Below are positions 46,743-60,009 of a DNA stretch of 64,000 bases, in pieces (position 1 is the first letter of the stretch; the number at the start of each line of letters is the position of its first letter). Source of the DNA: Physcia stellaris (taxonomy: Eukaryota > Ascomycota > Lecanoromycetes > Caliciales > Physciaceae); the NCBI GenBank assembly GCA_018902385.1, contig JABSSW010000071.1, positions 1-64,000 of the forward strand. The letters are read 5' to 3'. Both the position numbers and the translations under genes were made by a program. The notes beneath the pieces are model-generated. The model made no database searches and was not told the DNA's origin. It saw only the letters and a list, made by a program, of their open reading frames with translations.

Positions 46743-49449
46743 TGATCATTCGAATGAAAATTTTGATTTTTTTGAAGAAATCACGAATGAAACGTCGATA
46801 GAAATTGACGAAATTCACGAAAATTTGTATTTTTTTGAAATTGATAAAACGTGTTCAATCAATTTTGATTTGCATTTTTTTTGAATTCATGCAAAAATCA
46901 TTCATCGAGAGTATAACGTCAAAAAAAATCATTTTTTTTTAAAGAATTCGCATTTTTCAATATCTATTTGTAAATCGATTTTTTTGAATTTTTTCAATAT
47001 TGTTCGAACGTGCACGATATGTTTTTTTTTGAATTTGTTGTAAATAAATATGTCATTCAAGTAAATTTGACAAAATTCGTTCAAAAAATTGAACAGAAAA
47101 TCATTCATGTAATATTGTCAATTCGCAAAATCGTTGATTAATTCAAAAAATAATATTCGATATTTATACAATTTTATAAAAATGACAAACGTGATGAGTT
47201 TTTCGCTTTTTTCATTCATTCGAAATTTATTGAAAATCGATATAATATTCAATTTAATCAAATATTTGCAATTTTGAATTTTGATCAAAATTTTCTCGAT
47301 CAAGAAAATAAAATATCGATTTCGTTTCGTGATGTAATTGAATCGACGATAATTCACACACAAACGTAATTGATCGTTGAATTTAATCGCAAATAAAACA
47401 AATGAAACATATGTCGTTTGATTAAATACGATAAATTTTTTTTGCAAATTTTTTTTCAAATATTTTTTGAATTTTTTGAGTTTGAATTCGAACAGAAAAT
47501 ACATTCGATTACGAAATAAAAAATTATTATCGTTCAACAATTCGATTTTATGATTATATGATTTGTGAAAAAGCAATTTGATGATTTTTTGAAAATCGAA
47601 TATTTTTGATAAATGACGAAAATATTTTAATATTTTTTTCATTATGCGTTCGAGTATCGATTTGATTTGCTCGTGTTTTAAAATTTCTTTAATCATGACG
47701 ACGATTTTTAACGATTTAAAATTCGATTGTAATGTTTTGAACGCGAAATCGATTTGATTAATCGTAATGAAAAAACATTGAACGTTTTGTTTTCGATTTT
47801 TGACATCGATCAACAAACAAAAAAAAATTGCATCAATCATTGCGATATTCATCGAATCGTCAAAATTCAATTTTGAAAATAACGAAAATTTTGATTGTTG
47901 TTTTTTCGTTTTTCATCGTTTATTACGTTGATTTTTCAGTTTTTTTTTTTTGACGAATGTCGTTTTCGTAATTGTCGTGATATCAATTTTTGAATTATTT
48001 GATTCAATTGTTGACGACTCGTCGTCGTCATCGATTTTTGAATGAATTGAATATTCGAAACATTTCGAATCGAATACGTCAAATTCGTTTTCAACAACAA
48101 AAAATAATGTTTTGATTTTGAAACGTGATAAAATGATATATCGAAATTTTATCGTCGTTATGTGTTTTGTATTATTTTTTTGCGATAATTTTGTATCGCG
48201 ACGTCAATTAAATACATTTCATCGACGATTTGATTTGAAAATTTTCAAACGACGAATTTGCATCGTTTGATTGAATATATTGTCGTGATGATTGCATTTG
48301 AACGATTTAAAAATCAATTTATCGTAAATCATGTTCAATATAATTTCATGTTTGTTCATTCACGATTTTTCTAAAATTATCGAATGATTATCGAAATCAA
48401 TAATTAACAAAAAAACGATCAATTCGAAATGTAATTCTATCGTCAATTTGAAATATATCGCGTGAATTATAGAAAAAACATGACGATCGTCGAATTCAAT
48501 CAATGATTTCGATTTCAATAAAATTACGAATTTTATATTCAACATGTTGCATACAAATTGCGCGATTTTTTTATTAATGAACGCATAATCGATTGAATCA
48601 ATATTTATTAAAATTTTTAATTTATGTTTATTATCGTTGAATGATAACGTACAAATGATGATTAAAAATCGTTTAATGAAAAAATCAAACATATTATCAT
48701 CGTGAGTAAAAAAAAATTTTAAACATTCATCAATCGCGTTTTTGACGTGAATTGTCAATATTTCGAATCAAATTCGCTCGAATCGATATCAAAATTCAAT
48801 TGATATATTTGCAATTTATGTCATTGACGTTTTTGAAATTTGTTGACGTTGAAACAAAATTTTCAATTGTAATCGAATTTTTCACACGTGAAACATTTGT
48901 TCGTGACAATTAATTGATCAATAATCGAATCGTGTTTATGATCGATTTTGAATTTGACGAAAAACGTCGACGTAATTGATTTAACAAACGAAATTGCAAT
49001 CGAAACAACAAAAATCGATTTGAAAATTATAAAAATTGATTTTTGAATTCGAATGCGAATTTTTTTTTTCGAATATTAATCAAATCGTTGTACATTTGTT
49101 GAATGTCATTTTTTCACGCGAACAAAATGAAATGATGACGAAACGAATTGTTCAAAATTTGTTTCAACGACATGATGAATTTGTCAATCAAATCATTCAT
49201 CAACGTGAATTCGTCGAAATTGATTTGAATATTCAAACGATAAAAATTCGAATAAAAAAATTGAAAATTTTGAATGTCGAACATGATCAAATTTCGATAT
49301 TTTCGACGTACGTTGCGTTGATGATTTGAATTTTCATAAATGTTTTCGAAAAAATTGATCATCATTATTTCATTTTCGAAATAGTTCAAATTGTCATATC
49401 GACGAAATTGAATATGTTTGATTGTTTTTTCTTCAATTCAATCGATTAT

Positions 49450-49758
49450 TGTAAGACTCAAAAAATGTGACATCAAAAATGTATAACAAAAACGATTGTA
49501 TAATTAAATTAATAATTGCAAAACTAATTATCTTTTAAATTTTTGTTTATATAGTCAGTCAATCTGTTCAATCGTACACACATTTCGAAATTTATTCGAA
49601 AATATGAATTTGTTGAATTCAATCGAAAATTTGATGTTGACGTGATCAAATTGATCGTTTTCGTGATTTATCGAATTTCGATGATCGAATTGCTTAATAT
49701 AATTTTATCGAAATTCGACTCGCAATGTTTTGTTGATTTGAATTTTGAATGTTTTACA
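49450..49758 (-). repeat. Element B left LTR
   Basis: 309 bp, aligns throughout with 55658-55965 and with both A LTRs apart from one 19-bp length difference. Confidence 0.88.
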
Positions 49759-52700
49759 TGCGTTTTCTTTTTAACATCGAAATCTTTTGAGATGATCAAT
49801 ATTTTTCGACATGTTTCGCAATAAAGATTGTTAAACTTGTGTAAATATGTTTCTTTTTTGAAATTTAAAGAATCGTTGTAATCGCGATTTTCGCATTCGT
49901 AAATCGTTGAATTGAAAAATCATTGTCATCGTGATTTTCGCATTTGACTATTTTTCATTTCGATTTTTAATTAGTTTGCGTTAAAAATTTGAAAATAGAT
50001 CTTTTTGAATGATTCAAAAAAGCATGATTTGATGATTTCATTATTTGTTGTTTTCAAAATCGAAAATTTGATTTCGTACAATTCACAATTTTCGATTTAA
50101 TGACTGACAACTAATTGATTGACAATGAGTTTTGAATTCGAATCATTTTTTTTCTTTTTGTTTCTCTTTTTCGTATATCAAATTCATGAAAAATCTAAAC
50201 GCGAAAGACGTCGTTGTCGTGATCGCATTCGATATATCAAATTTCGAAAATTTTTTTGATTTTTTTTTTCATTTCACATTTTACTCGTCGTTCAATCAAA
50301 TCGAACAACAATTTTTGAAAATATTTTTAACACGATTCAATTCTTCATGCGTCGTAAATTTTAAACAATAAATAACATTGAATTACGTGTGAAAATTGAA
50401 TTTTTTTGTCAACGATTTCATCGTGAAAATTATATTTATTTGACGTCGAACGCGTCGACGATTGATGATTTTGTTGACATCATTTTTTTTCGAATTATTC
50501 ATGTGAAATTTTCGAAACATATTTTTTAAATGTTTAATCATTGCAATTGACTTTCAAATACGTTTTTCGTAATTTTTTCATTAAATCAAATAATAGAATT
50601 TTGACTCATTGTATGATTTATTCGAAATTTGATTTTTTTTATAAATTTTGTTGTTCAAAATGATTTCAATTCAGAATTTTTCGTTCGTGAATTTTTCGTC
50701 ATTTTCGATATTCGATTGATACGTGAATTTTAACGAAACTTTTTTTTTCTTTTTAGATTTGATTTTTTTCAGCAATGAAACGTGAAAAACGTCATAAATT
50801 CGTCAACGTTTAAATATTTCGAATTGATATGTTTAATTTTTTATTGTTTTCAATACTTTGAATAAATCGAAAAATTTTTATTCGAGTTTTTTATTGCGTT
50901 TGATGCGAATGTTTTTGTCATTGACGTTAACGTAATCTTTTACGTAAAAACGTTTTATCTTTGTTTTTGCATTTTTGTATTTGATTTGTTGTTTCTGTGC
51001 GTATGTTAGATTGATTTTCAATATTTTCATTAGTTCGATCAGCTTTTCGACATGCTCTTTCGCAAATTTTGATTTAATTTTGAAATTTGCAAATTTCTCG
51101 AAAAATATTCTCGAAATATATTTTTGCATTGTCATAAAAAACGACATTTGCGTTAACGCATGTTTATTGTTGTTGTAAACAAATTTAATCATCGACAATA
51201 ATTTTATTCAATTATTTTGTTGAAAATTGACGTAAATTCTGAAATATTGTTTCATGATTGAGTTTTGACGTTTCGTTTGATCATATGTTTGCGAATGATA
51301 AGTCGTGAATAGTTTAAATTTGATTTTTAAAACATAACATAAAACGTCGTGATATTTCGAAATAAAAATCGATTTTTTGTCTGTTGTTATCGATGAGAAA
51401 AAATCATGAAATTTAATGATTTTTCGAATCAATATTTCGACGAGATTCTTTGCGATCATTGTCTTTTTGATCGAAATGTAATATGTCATTTTCGTCAAAC
51501 GATTTACGACAACGAATATTGAATCGTACGTTGTTTCGTTTCATGTTTTGTTTTCAAATAGATTTGTCACGAAATTCATAATAATGTCAATTCATTTGAA
51601 TTTCGATATGAAAAAAGACGATAACTTTTCGTATGATTTGTGACGAAATGTTTTTTTTTTTTTTGCAAATTGCACATGTTTCGCAATATTTTTTTATTTG
51701 TGTTCGCATGTTTGAATCATGTTGAAAATTTTTTTTTTTTTTTTCGTTCGATCAATAATATTTTCGTCGTATTAATTTCAAAATGCGTTTTACATCGAAA
51801 TGATTTGCGAAAAAATTGTCATGATTCGTTTTTATGACGTTTTTTTTTAGATTCGATGAAACGTACAAACGATTTTCGTGTCACAATATTTTTTTCTCGT
51901 CTATTCAAAACGAGTGTGATTTTTCAAAAATAGTTAATTTCTGTTTCATTTGAATCGCACAAGAATCTTTTTTTAACAATAAACGAATCAATTCGACAAA
52001 ATTGTCAATGATTTTATCGTCGTATGTTGTATCATGTTCATGAATATGTTTTCGCGCAATCATTTCGTCGATCGATTCGAAAATCGTTGCATTATTCAAT
52101 ATTAATGTTTTTCATTCGTTGATAATCACGTTTGATGTATTTGAAACGTCAAAAAAATCATTCGAAAAATTGTTTTTTTAATTTTCTTCAAGAAGTTCGC
52201 ACGCGAAATTTTCATTTTCGTTGAATTTGAACATCGTTGTTTTGATTTCGTTCACATAAATCGAAAATTCGTTTAAGTTCGTTTGTAAAAACTGTCGCAA
52301 ACGCGTCAAAATATAACGATTATTTTCAATTTCATTTTCGATAATCGTCATGTAATCAAATCGTTTTGACGAATCGTTCGCAGAATTTTTATTGTCGAAA
52401 CGATAATCGATGACAAAATTGTAACGTGACAGTTTTTGTGCTCATCGTATTTGTCGAAATGATAATTTTGTTGTAATCATGAAACGATTGAGATTTCGAT
52501 GATTCGTTCGTCAAAACGAGAATTTGTTTTCTCGTTTCTTTCAAATAATGACGTCAATGTTTAAATGCGAAAATTATGATCAGAAATTTTTTGTCGTGAA
52601 TCTCATAATTGCATTTCGCGAATATCATTTTTTTTGAAAAATAAATTATCGAATGTCAATAATTTTTGTCGTTTGATTGACAAAATATTTTCTTTATTGT

Positions 52701-55657
52701 TTTATTCGAAACGTCAATTTTCACACGAATGAATTTAGTCGAATCGAAATGTTACAAAACAAAAATTTTCATAAACGTTTTGCGTAATCGTTTGAATGAT
52801 TCGAAAATTTCGAAAATCAAAAACTCGTTCGATAATCGTTTTTTATTGTGATTTCTATTTCGATTTCGTTTTTTTAGTTTTTTTTTTGTGAAGTTTTGTT
52901 GATTTCTTTAGCATGAAAATTAAAAATAATGTCAATTTATTGAAATTTTTGATAAATCGTTTATAGAAATTACACAATTCGAAAAATTCGAAAATTTCGA
53001 ACACGTTTTTAAATGCAAATCAATTTTGTATAATTTCGATTTTGTTTTGTTGCATTTGCATTTCTTTCGATGAAACGATAAAATTCAAAAATTCGATATT
53101 ATTTTTGAAAAATTTACATTTTTTCATGTTAAAAAAGAATTTGTGCTCTTTTAAACGATTTAATATTCATTTGACGTTTTCGACGTGCTGTGTTTCGTCT
53201 TTGAAATAAATGACTATATCGTTCAAATAGACAATGACGAACAAATCTAATCGCTCGATCAGAATTTTGTTGACGAAATTTTGAAACGTTGCAAATGCAT
53301 TAGTGAAATCGAAAAACATGACGATATATTCAAAATGTTCGTATCGTGTTTTGAACGTTGTTTTTCATTCGTTTTTTTTTTTAATACGAAATCGATTGTA
53401 AATCGTTATCATGTCAAAATTTGTATATTTGCGAGCTTTGTTTAGACGATTCAAATTCTCATCGATTAATGATAAAGAATATCTATTCTTGATCGTTAAA
53501 AAATGAAAATCTTTGTAATTTACGCACAATCGTAGAATTTCGTTCTTTTTTTTAACGAACAAAATTGAAACACTCGCAAAGAAAATGAAAAATTTGATAA
53601 ATTCGTTCTTTAAATGTTTATTCAAATATGTTCGCAAAATCTTGAATTCGTTTTCGAAAAATACGTAAATGAATTCATACGATGATTTTTTTTTTTATTT
53701 TAAATCTATTGCGTGATCATCGAACTCGTGATCAAATAATTCGTATGTTTTGTTCTCATTTGTCATGTCAACGAATTCTTTCAAAATTTCAAATAGAAAG
53801 TTTTTGATATTTTTCTTTTTCATTTTCGAAAAAACAAAATCGATTTGTAATCGTCGCGTTCGATGTGTACGTCATTCAAATATTTTATTTTTCAGAAATC
53901 ATTTGTACGAACATGACGAAAACATGTTTTTTTTCATTGAAAATTGCATTGATTAATTTTTTTGATTCGATTTTCTCGATACGATTCGTGATGAAAAAAA
54001 ATAATTTTACAATTATTGATCACGATTCGATTTTGTCGATGTTTCAATTTATATCGATTTCAAATAATTGTATTCAAAACAGATTTAAAATCATGTTTCA
54101 ATTTAAATCTGTTTCTAAAAAATTATCGTTAAAAAAACGATTCACGTCGTTTTCATTCTGTATTTCGAATTGCACGAAATAAATTTCATAAATTTTGAAT
54201 GAATGATTTTTTATGATCACTGTCTCGCAACTCGATACGTTGAATGATTTTAATTCGAGTCGTTTAGCAAATTTATAATTTATTAAATTGATTTTTGTTT
54301 TTGAATTCATAACGATTTCGAATTTCAATTTGTTTTTCTCGTCAAATGTTTTATTTATTTTGATTTTTGTTTTTTTGCACTTTGTCATGCGAAATTTTTT
54401 ATGACGACGTTTTGCGTTTTTGATTTCGATAATGAACGTGTTAAATTCGTTCAAATTTGAATTCATTCGATCATTTGTTATTGAATTTTTTTTTGTGTCA
54501 ATTTGATTGAAAATTATCAAATCGATTATTTTTTTGATTTTGATTCATGAAAAGTCTTTTCGAATGAGCGAATATTCGATTTGATATTTTTACATTTTTT
54601 GATATTACATTCAAATTTATCGCAATTTATGCAACGATCGTTGTTCACGATATTTTTGTATTCGATTTTGATTCAACGTCATAATTTTTTGAACTTGATT
54701 GATTCACGATTAAAATTATCGAATTTGAATTTTTTATCATTTTTTCGATTCTTTCGTCGATTTTTATTAAATTGACGATTGTTGTTTTCGTTTTATCGAA
54801 ATTATTTTCATTTTTTTTGCGTTTGTTAAAATCGTTATCAAATTTGTTTTGATTGACATTGCGTTGCTTTTTGCGTTGAAAATTTTTCGTTGTTTGAAAC
54901 GTTTCAAAATTATTTTTTTGTCGTTTTCAATTTCTTGTTCGATCAGAAAATTTTGATTATTTTGAATTAAATTCAATACGAAATTTTGCAATTCTATTGC
55001 TGATGAAAATTTCATAAATTCATGTAAATTCGAAAACAAAACGATGCGATGTACATCGTAATTTTTTACTGTTTGATTGATTTGTTGTTTATAATTTTTA
55101 TATTTTTCGAAATTATTTTTTTTCTAGTGAAAACTTTTTTTAGTATTTTTTTTAAGAAAGTCGACATATTTCTTTCAAATGTAATTGATTTTCGAATTGT
55201 TTTTGATTTTAACGTTTCAAAATAATTGTGCGATAAATTTTTTTTTCAAAAAAATTACAACAAAGAAAAGTTTAATTTTGTCAAAATTTTTGACGTAATC
55301 GTTCATTTGATTCATGTCGAATTGATTTTTCATTTTTCAAACGTATTGAATTCATTCTTTATAGTTATTTTCAACGAATAGTTTTGATTTGTTTTTCATT
55401 ATCTTGATGTAAAACGATTTTTTTTAAAAACAAAAATTTGAACGATCGAAAATACAAATGCACGTTGTAATGTTTTCATTCGAACATGTTGTTGTTGAAT
55501 ATACGTTCGATATTTTTTCATGATAACATCGAATTTTGATGAATTCAAAATGAATTCATTTTCAAAATTCGTGAAAATGTTAATGATATTGATGAAAAAT
55601 GTAAACATGCTGTATACACGAATGATGTTAATTTATTGATTATGATAATTATTAAAA

Positions 55658-55965
55658 TGTAAAATTCAAAAAATGTGACATCAAAAATGTATAACAAAAA
55701 CGATTGTATGATTAAATTAATAATTGCAAAATTAATTATTTTACAAATTTTTTTATATAATCAATCAATTTGTTCAATCGTACACACATTTCGAAATTTA
55801 ATCGAAAATATGAATTTGTTGAATTCAATCGAAAATTTGATGTTGACGTGATCAAATTGATCGTTTTCGTGATTTATCGAATTTCGATGATCGAATTGTT
55901 TTGATATAATTTTATCGAAATTCGATTCGCAATGTTTTGTTGATTTGAATTTTGAATGTTTTACA
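55658..55965 (-). repeat. Element B right LTR
   Basis: 308 bp partner of the copy at 49450. Compared with the A LTR at 46453, the differences in the first 150 bp are almost all C-to-T or G-to-A in B, at CpC/CpT or GpG/ApG. Confidence 0.88.
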
Positions 55966-55991
55966 TAACGTTTCGCAAATTCATAAATTTT

Positions 55992-58900
55992 TGTTATTGA
56001 AAAAATCATGAATGATTATCATTTTATTGTTTTGAATTTCGTTTTTTTGTAAATTACATGCAAAAAAACACAAAAAATGTGCGAATGTCAAAACATTAAT
56101 TTCAACAAAAACGCATTAATTTTTTTTCGTCAAATTATATCAATTGAATTTTGATTGCAACATTTGCGAAAAATTTGCGAAAATTTTTCAACATTTTTTC
56201 ACAACAATCGTTTGTTTTTTGTTTTGTATTTTAACGAATTCAGTTGAAATTTTTTGAAAATTTTCAACAATTTTTTCAACGATGTAAATTTTTTTCAACG
56301 ATGTAATTTTTTCAACGATGCGTTGTTTTGAATTCGTTATTTTTCAACGACGTAAATTTTGTAAAATTAAATCATACATCGATGCGAAGATTGCAAAAAC
56401 GAACGAATCGAAATTCGACGATTTATTGATTTCAAATATGACGTAAAATCGAATTGTAAAACGTGCGATCGAACATTTGAAAAATTGCGACGTTTTGAAT
56501 GTTTCGACGAAATAAAACATCGATATGAAATTTGATATTTAAAATTGAATAAAAAATACATCATGAAACAAATATCAATTGTTTGAATAATGCGATATTG
56601 ACGAAAATGCAAATCACATTATGATTTTGATAACATCATTGTGTTTCAAAATTTTCAAATATTTTTTGCGACATCAATGAATCGATATTTATGCGATTTG
56701 ATTGTAAAAAGTTCATAAAATATGTCGACGCGATGTCAAAACTGAAAACGATCGAGAAATCGAAAAAAAAATAAAAATCGATCGATGAACATAAATCGAT
56801 GCAAAAATGCAAAATCGAACTTTTCTGATTTGACTAAAATTTGTCAGAAAATCAAATCGATTAATATGCGAAAAAATCAAATATTTTCAATTTTTTATCG
56901 ATTTTTGTTTTTTTGATCGAATATTTTTTTTTGCAAAATCGAAATTAATGTTTTGCAAATACGTTTTTTCGAAACGATATTATGTGATTTTAATAAATCG
57001 TATTGCATAATACGTTTTTTCGAAACGATATTAAATCTAATCGTGAAAAATCATTTTTTCAAAATTTCATGTAATATTTTTTCAATTCGAAATTGTATAA
57101 TTGTCGCTTTGACGAACGAAACAATATTTCGAAAAAAAGTTGAAAACAGTGTTGATCGATATTGTTTTCGCAAAAATCGACGTTTTTTTTCTGAATCGTT
57201 TTGTTTTATTGTTGTTTTATCGAGTTGTACGTCTTTTTCGTTTATCTGCGAAAAGACGATATTTGTATAACAAATGTTTCAAAAGATTAATCAAGAAAAT
57301 TAACTAAAAAATTTTTATCGATAATTATCGATAAGATCGAAATTTTTAAAATTCGTAATAGAAAAAATTTTGAAAATCACAAAAATAATTTTTTCGAAAT
57401 TGTTAAACAATAAAACGTTTTTTCGAAACGATTTAAAACTAACAATACAATACGTTTCTTCGAGAAATGAAATTATTTGTCATTTTTTTTTTTTCGTAAG
57501 CGATCGAAGTTTCAAAAATACGTAAAAAAAAAAAACGAAAATCGTCGTGTTAAATCAATTAAAACAAAAAAATAAATTTTTTCGTATTCGTTAAACAATA
57601 AAACAAATCATACAATAATTTTCAATTTTTTCGATTAACGATTAGAAAAAAACGAACGAACAAAAAACAAACAAACAATTTTAATTTTTCAAAATAATGA
57701 CTTTTTCGAAAAAAAATCAATACTTTTTCGAAAGTAAATGAAAAGAAACGAAATTTCAATAACGTTATTTCATGAATATTTCATTGTTTTCAATTTTGAA
57801 AACATTTGACATGATTCAATCGATAAATCAATAAATGACGAAACGTTTTTGACAATGTTTGCAAACAGAAAACGAACGAAAATTCGAAAAAAAAACGCAT
57901 CGAAACAAATCGAAAAAAAAAAAAAAAAAAAAATGACGTGAAAAATCGAAAATTGACGCTGTTTTCGATCGAACATGTGTTGATTCAAATGTTTCGAATT
58001 TGATCGATTTGAAAACAAATAAAATCATCGCATGAAAATATAACGTAATGCGATTTTGTATGAAATCACATTTGTTTGCGAAATTGCATTTGTCAAAATC
58101 GCGAAAAAAAAACGAACGCATTTGATGTCGTTGCAAATCAAATAAATTCGACTTTTCAACGAACATGCGAAAAAATCGTTCACGATCAAATAAAATTTCT
58201 GAATTCGAATGTTTTGATGTTTCGATGACGAAATACGAAACGAAATAAACGAACAAACAATGTTTGCATTTTTCAACGATTTGCACATCGATTTGAATGT
58301 CGCAATCGAAAAACGAGAAAATTTCGATGCAACGACTGATCGTGAAACGATTTCTGTTCAAAATATCGATTTTTTGATGTTGCAATCGACAAAAATTTTG
58401 AAAAAAAAAATTAATAAAATGAATTCGAATACGTTTTCTGAACGTTCGCGTACAATTTCTGATAAACATCGAAAAAAAGACAAAAATTTCGATGACGTAA
58501 AAAATGACAAGAAAATGAAATCGATCGAAAACGACGAAACAAGAAAAATAAACGAAAAAAAAACGAAACAGATTTCGATTGAAATTTTGCGCAAACAATT
58601 TTTTCGATTTTTGATATGTCGAATGCGAATATGTTCGTGAAATTTGATGTTGTTATCGAATTTGATCGAATGTTTGCAACGTTTGCACGTATATTTTTTG
58701 TTCGTTTTTGATTAAACGAATTTTTTTTTTTGTTTCAATAATTTTTTCATTTTTTTTGAATTTTGTTTTTGATTTTCAATTCATGTTTACGCAAATGATA
58801 ATTTTTTTGTGTTTTTTTTGTTTGAACGAATCAAACGCATTTTTGATTAATTTGATTTTTTGATGTTTTTCGTACAAACATCGAAAATTTGCGTTATTGA

Positions 58901-59586
58901 TTGATTCGTCGAAAATGATTTTCAGAAACGCAAATGCAAAAAAAAAACGATCAAGAAAAAAAAACGAACGACGATGTTGATTCGAAAATGAAAAATGCGA
59001 AATTCGCAAAAAAAATACGAATCGTCATTTTGATTGATTTAATACGATAAATTTCGCGTAAAAATTCGATAAATAAATACAAAAATTCGTGACGAATTCG
59101 TAAAAACGATTCGTTTCGAAAAGTTCGTAAATAAATAAATAAATAAATGTTATCGATGTAATTGAAAATACAAAATGTATTGATCGTGTGTATCAAAATA
59201 TTGATTGTTGCTCGATGCAATTGAGTCGTTTTGATTTGACAAAATTGAATATTTTCAATGAAATTGATTATTGTTGAAATATTGCAAATCGATTGCTGTA
59301 TTGTTCGACGATTAAATATTTGTTCATGTTGTAATTGATATTAAATGTAACGAAAATTGTTAATTCGATTTTCATAATCTATTGAAAAAATCATGAATGA
59401 TTATCATTTTATTGTTTTGAATTTCGTTTTTTAATAAGTTACATGCAGATGAAAACACAAGAAATGTGCGAATGTCAAAACATTAATTTCAACAAAAACG
59501 CATTAATTTTTTTTTCGTCAAATTATATCAATTGAATTTTGATTGCAACATTTGCACAACATATTTGCGAAAATCGTATTTCAACA
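55992..59586 (-). mobile_element. Element E: decayed small LTR element, relative of element F
   Basis: Direct repeats of about 205 bp (about 55992-56203 and 59381-59586) bound about 3.2 kb. They align with the complement of the F LTR (shared gtgcga, aacgc, gtcaaattatatc-type blocks), so they are its mutated LTRs in inverted orientation. Inside, on the minus strand, are a C2H2-like finger starting YTCKRCK (about 58620-58705) and a segment FFRMFVEKSNLFDLQRHQMR corresponding to F's MFAEKPKPIGLSQHQIRR. No reverse transcriptase or integrase seen, so probably non-autonomous. Broken, several breaks, heavily mutated. Exact ends and duplication are not certain. Confidence 0.65.
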
Positions 59587-59847
59587 TTTGTCGTTATTCA
59601 TTTTCAATTGTTTCAATCGATTTTTTTTTTGATTTCAAAATTGTCGATTGTTTTTCGATCGTTTCGTAAACATTTTTCAACGTTTGAAAATTTTTAATGA
59701 CATTTACATATTTCGTTTTGATTTTTCGTCGTAAAATTAAATCGTGAAATTTTGCGACAAATTGTTCAATAATTACATTCATGATGATATCATTTTTATC
59801 ATCGATTTTTTCGATTGCACGAAAAAAATTGATCACACGTTCATAAT
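59587..59847. other. AT-rich spacer between elements E and F
   Basis: 260 bp of mutated-type DNA. On the minus strand it stays open and is rich in charged residues, but I recognise no family. Element F was inserted at its right end. Confidence 0.5.
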
Positions 59848-60009
59848 TGTTACGGTAAAACCTCCACATAGGGCTGGAGTCAGGATATCTTGACAAGAAC
59901 GGACTAGCGTCTTGGCAGCCTGGCCCATATCTCGCACTCTGCCTTCTAGATAGTAACAATTCAACTACATTATCCACCTTATTATGATTCAAGCATATTT
60001 GCCCTAACA
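59848..60009 (+). repeat. Element F left LTR
   Basis: 162 bp, TG...CA ends, directly repeated at 61964-62125, preceded by ATAAT. Confidence 0.93.

Larger units (their letters stand above)
40990..49449 (-). mobile_element. Element C: fossil Ty3/gypsy element, split by element A
   Basis: A minus-strand gypsy element of a different family from A/B. Right to left it shows a gag-like region (49114-49389), protease (about 48360-48758), reverse transcriptase (about 46750-47870, with LRLCVNYRRFNYITKRNRYF). Beyond the inserted element A come RNase H and the pre-integrase linker (about 41651-42390, ending INLRDCQEKNDVLYYKNRL). Broken many times over, strongly mutated. Its LTRs are not identified: the left limit is uncertain and the right side abuts element B. 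Left and right halves join at A's 5-bp duplication TGATC. Confidence 0.75.
49450..55965 (-). mobile_element. Element B: fossil Ty3/gypsy element, same family as A
   Basis: LTRs of about 308 bp (49450-49758, 55658-55965) have the same ends as those of A, with an extra 19-bp segment. On the minus strand from right to left: gag-like (about 54.8-55.6 kb), protease (about 54.1-54.5 kb), reverse transcriptase (53365-53637 with a LRLCVNYKDF block), integrase core (51208-51498) and integrase C-terminal region (50878-51198). Broken, with many breaks, and heavily mutated. Immediate flanks (attat, taacg) do not match, so either a flank has been altered or the two LTRs had a more complex history. Confidence 0.85.

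Noticed and set aside
57828-58598. 256-codon open frame on the minus strand
   Set aside because: It lies inside decayed element E, is dominated by Phe/Arg/Ser from C-to-T change, and its recognisable parts match element F. Not a host gene.
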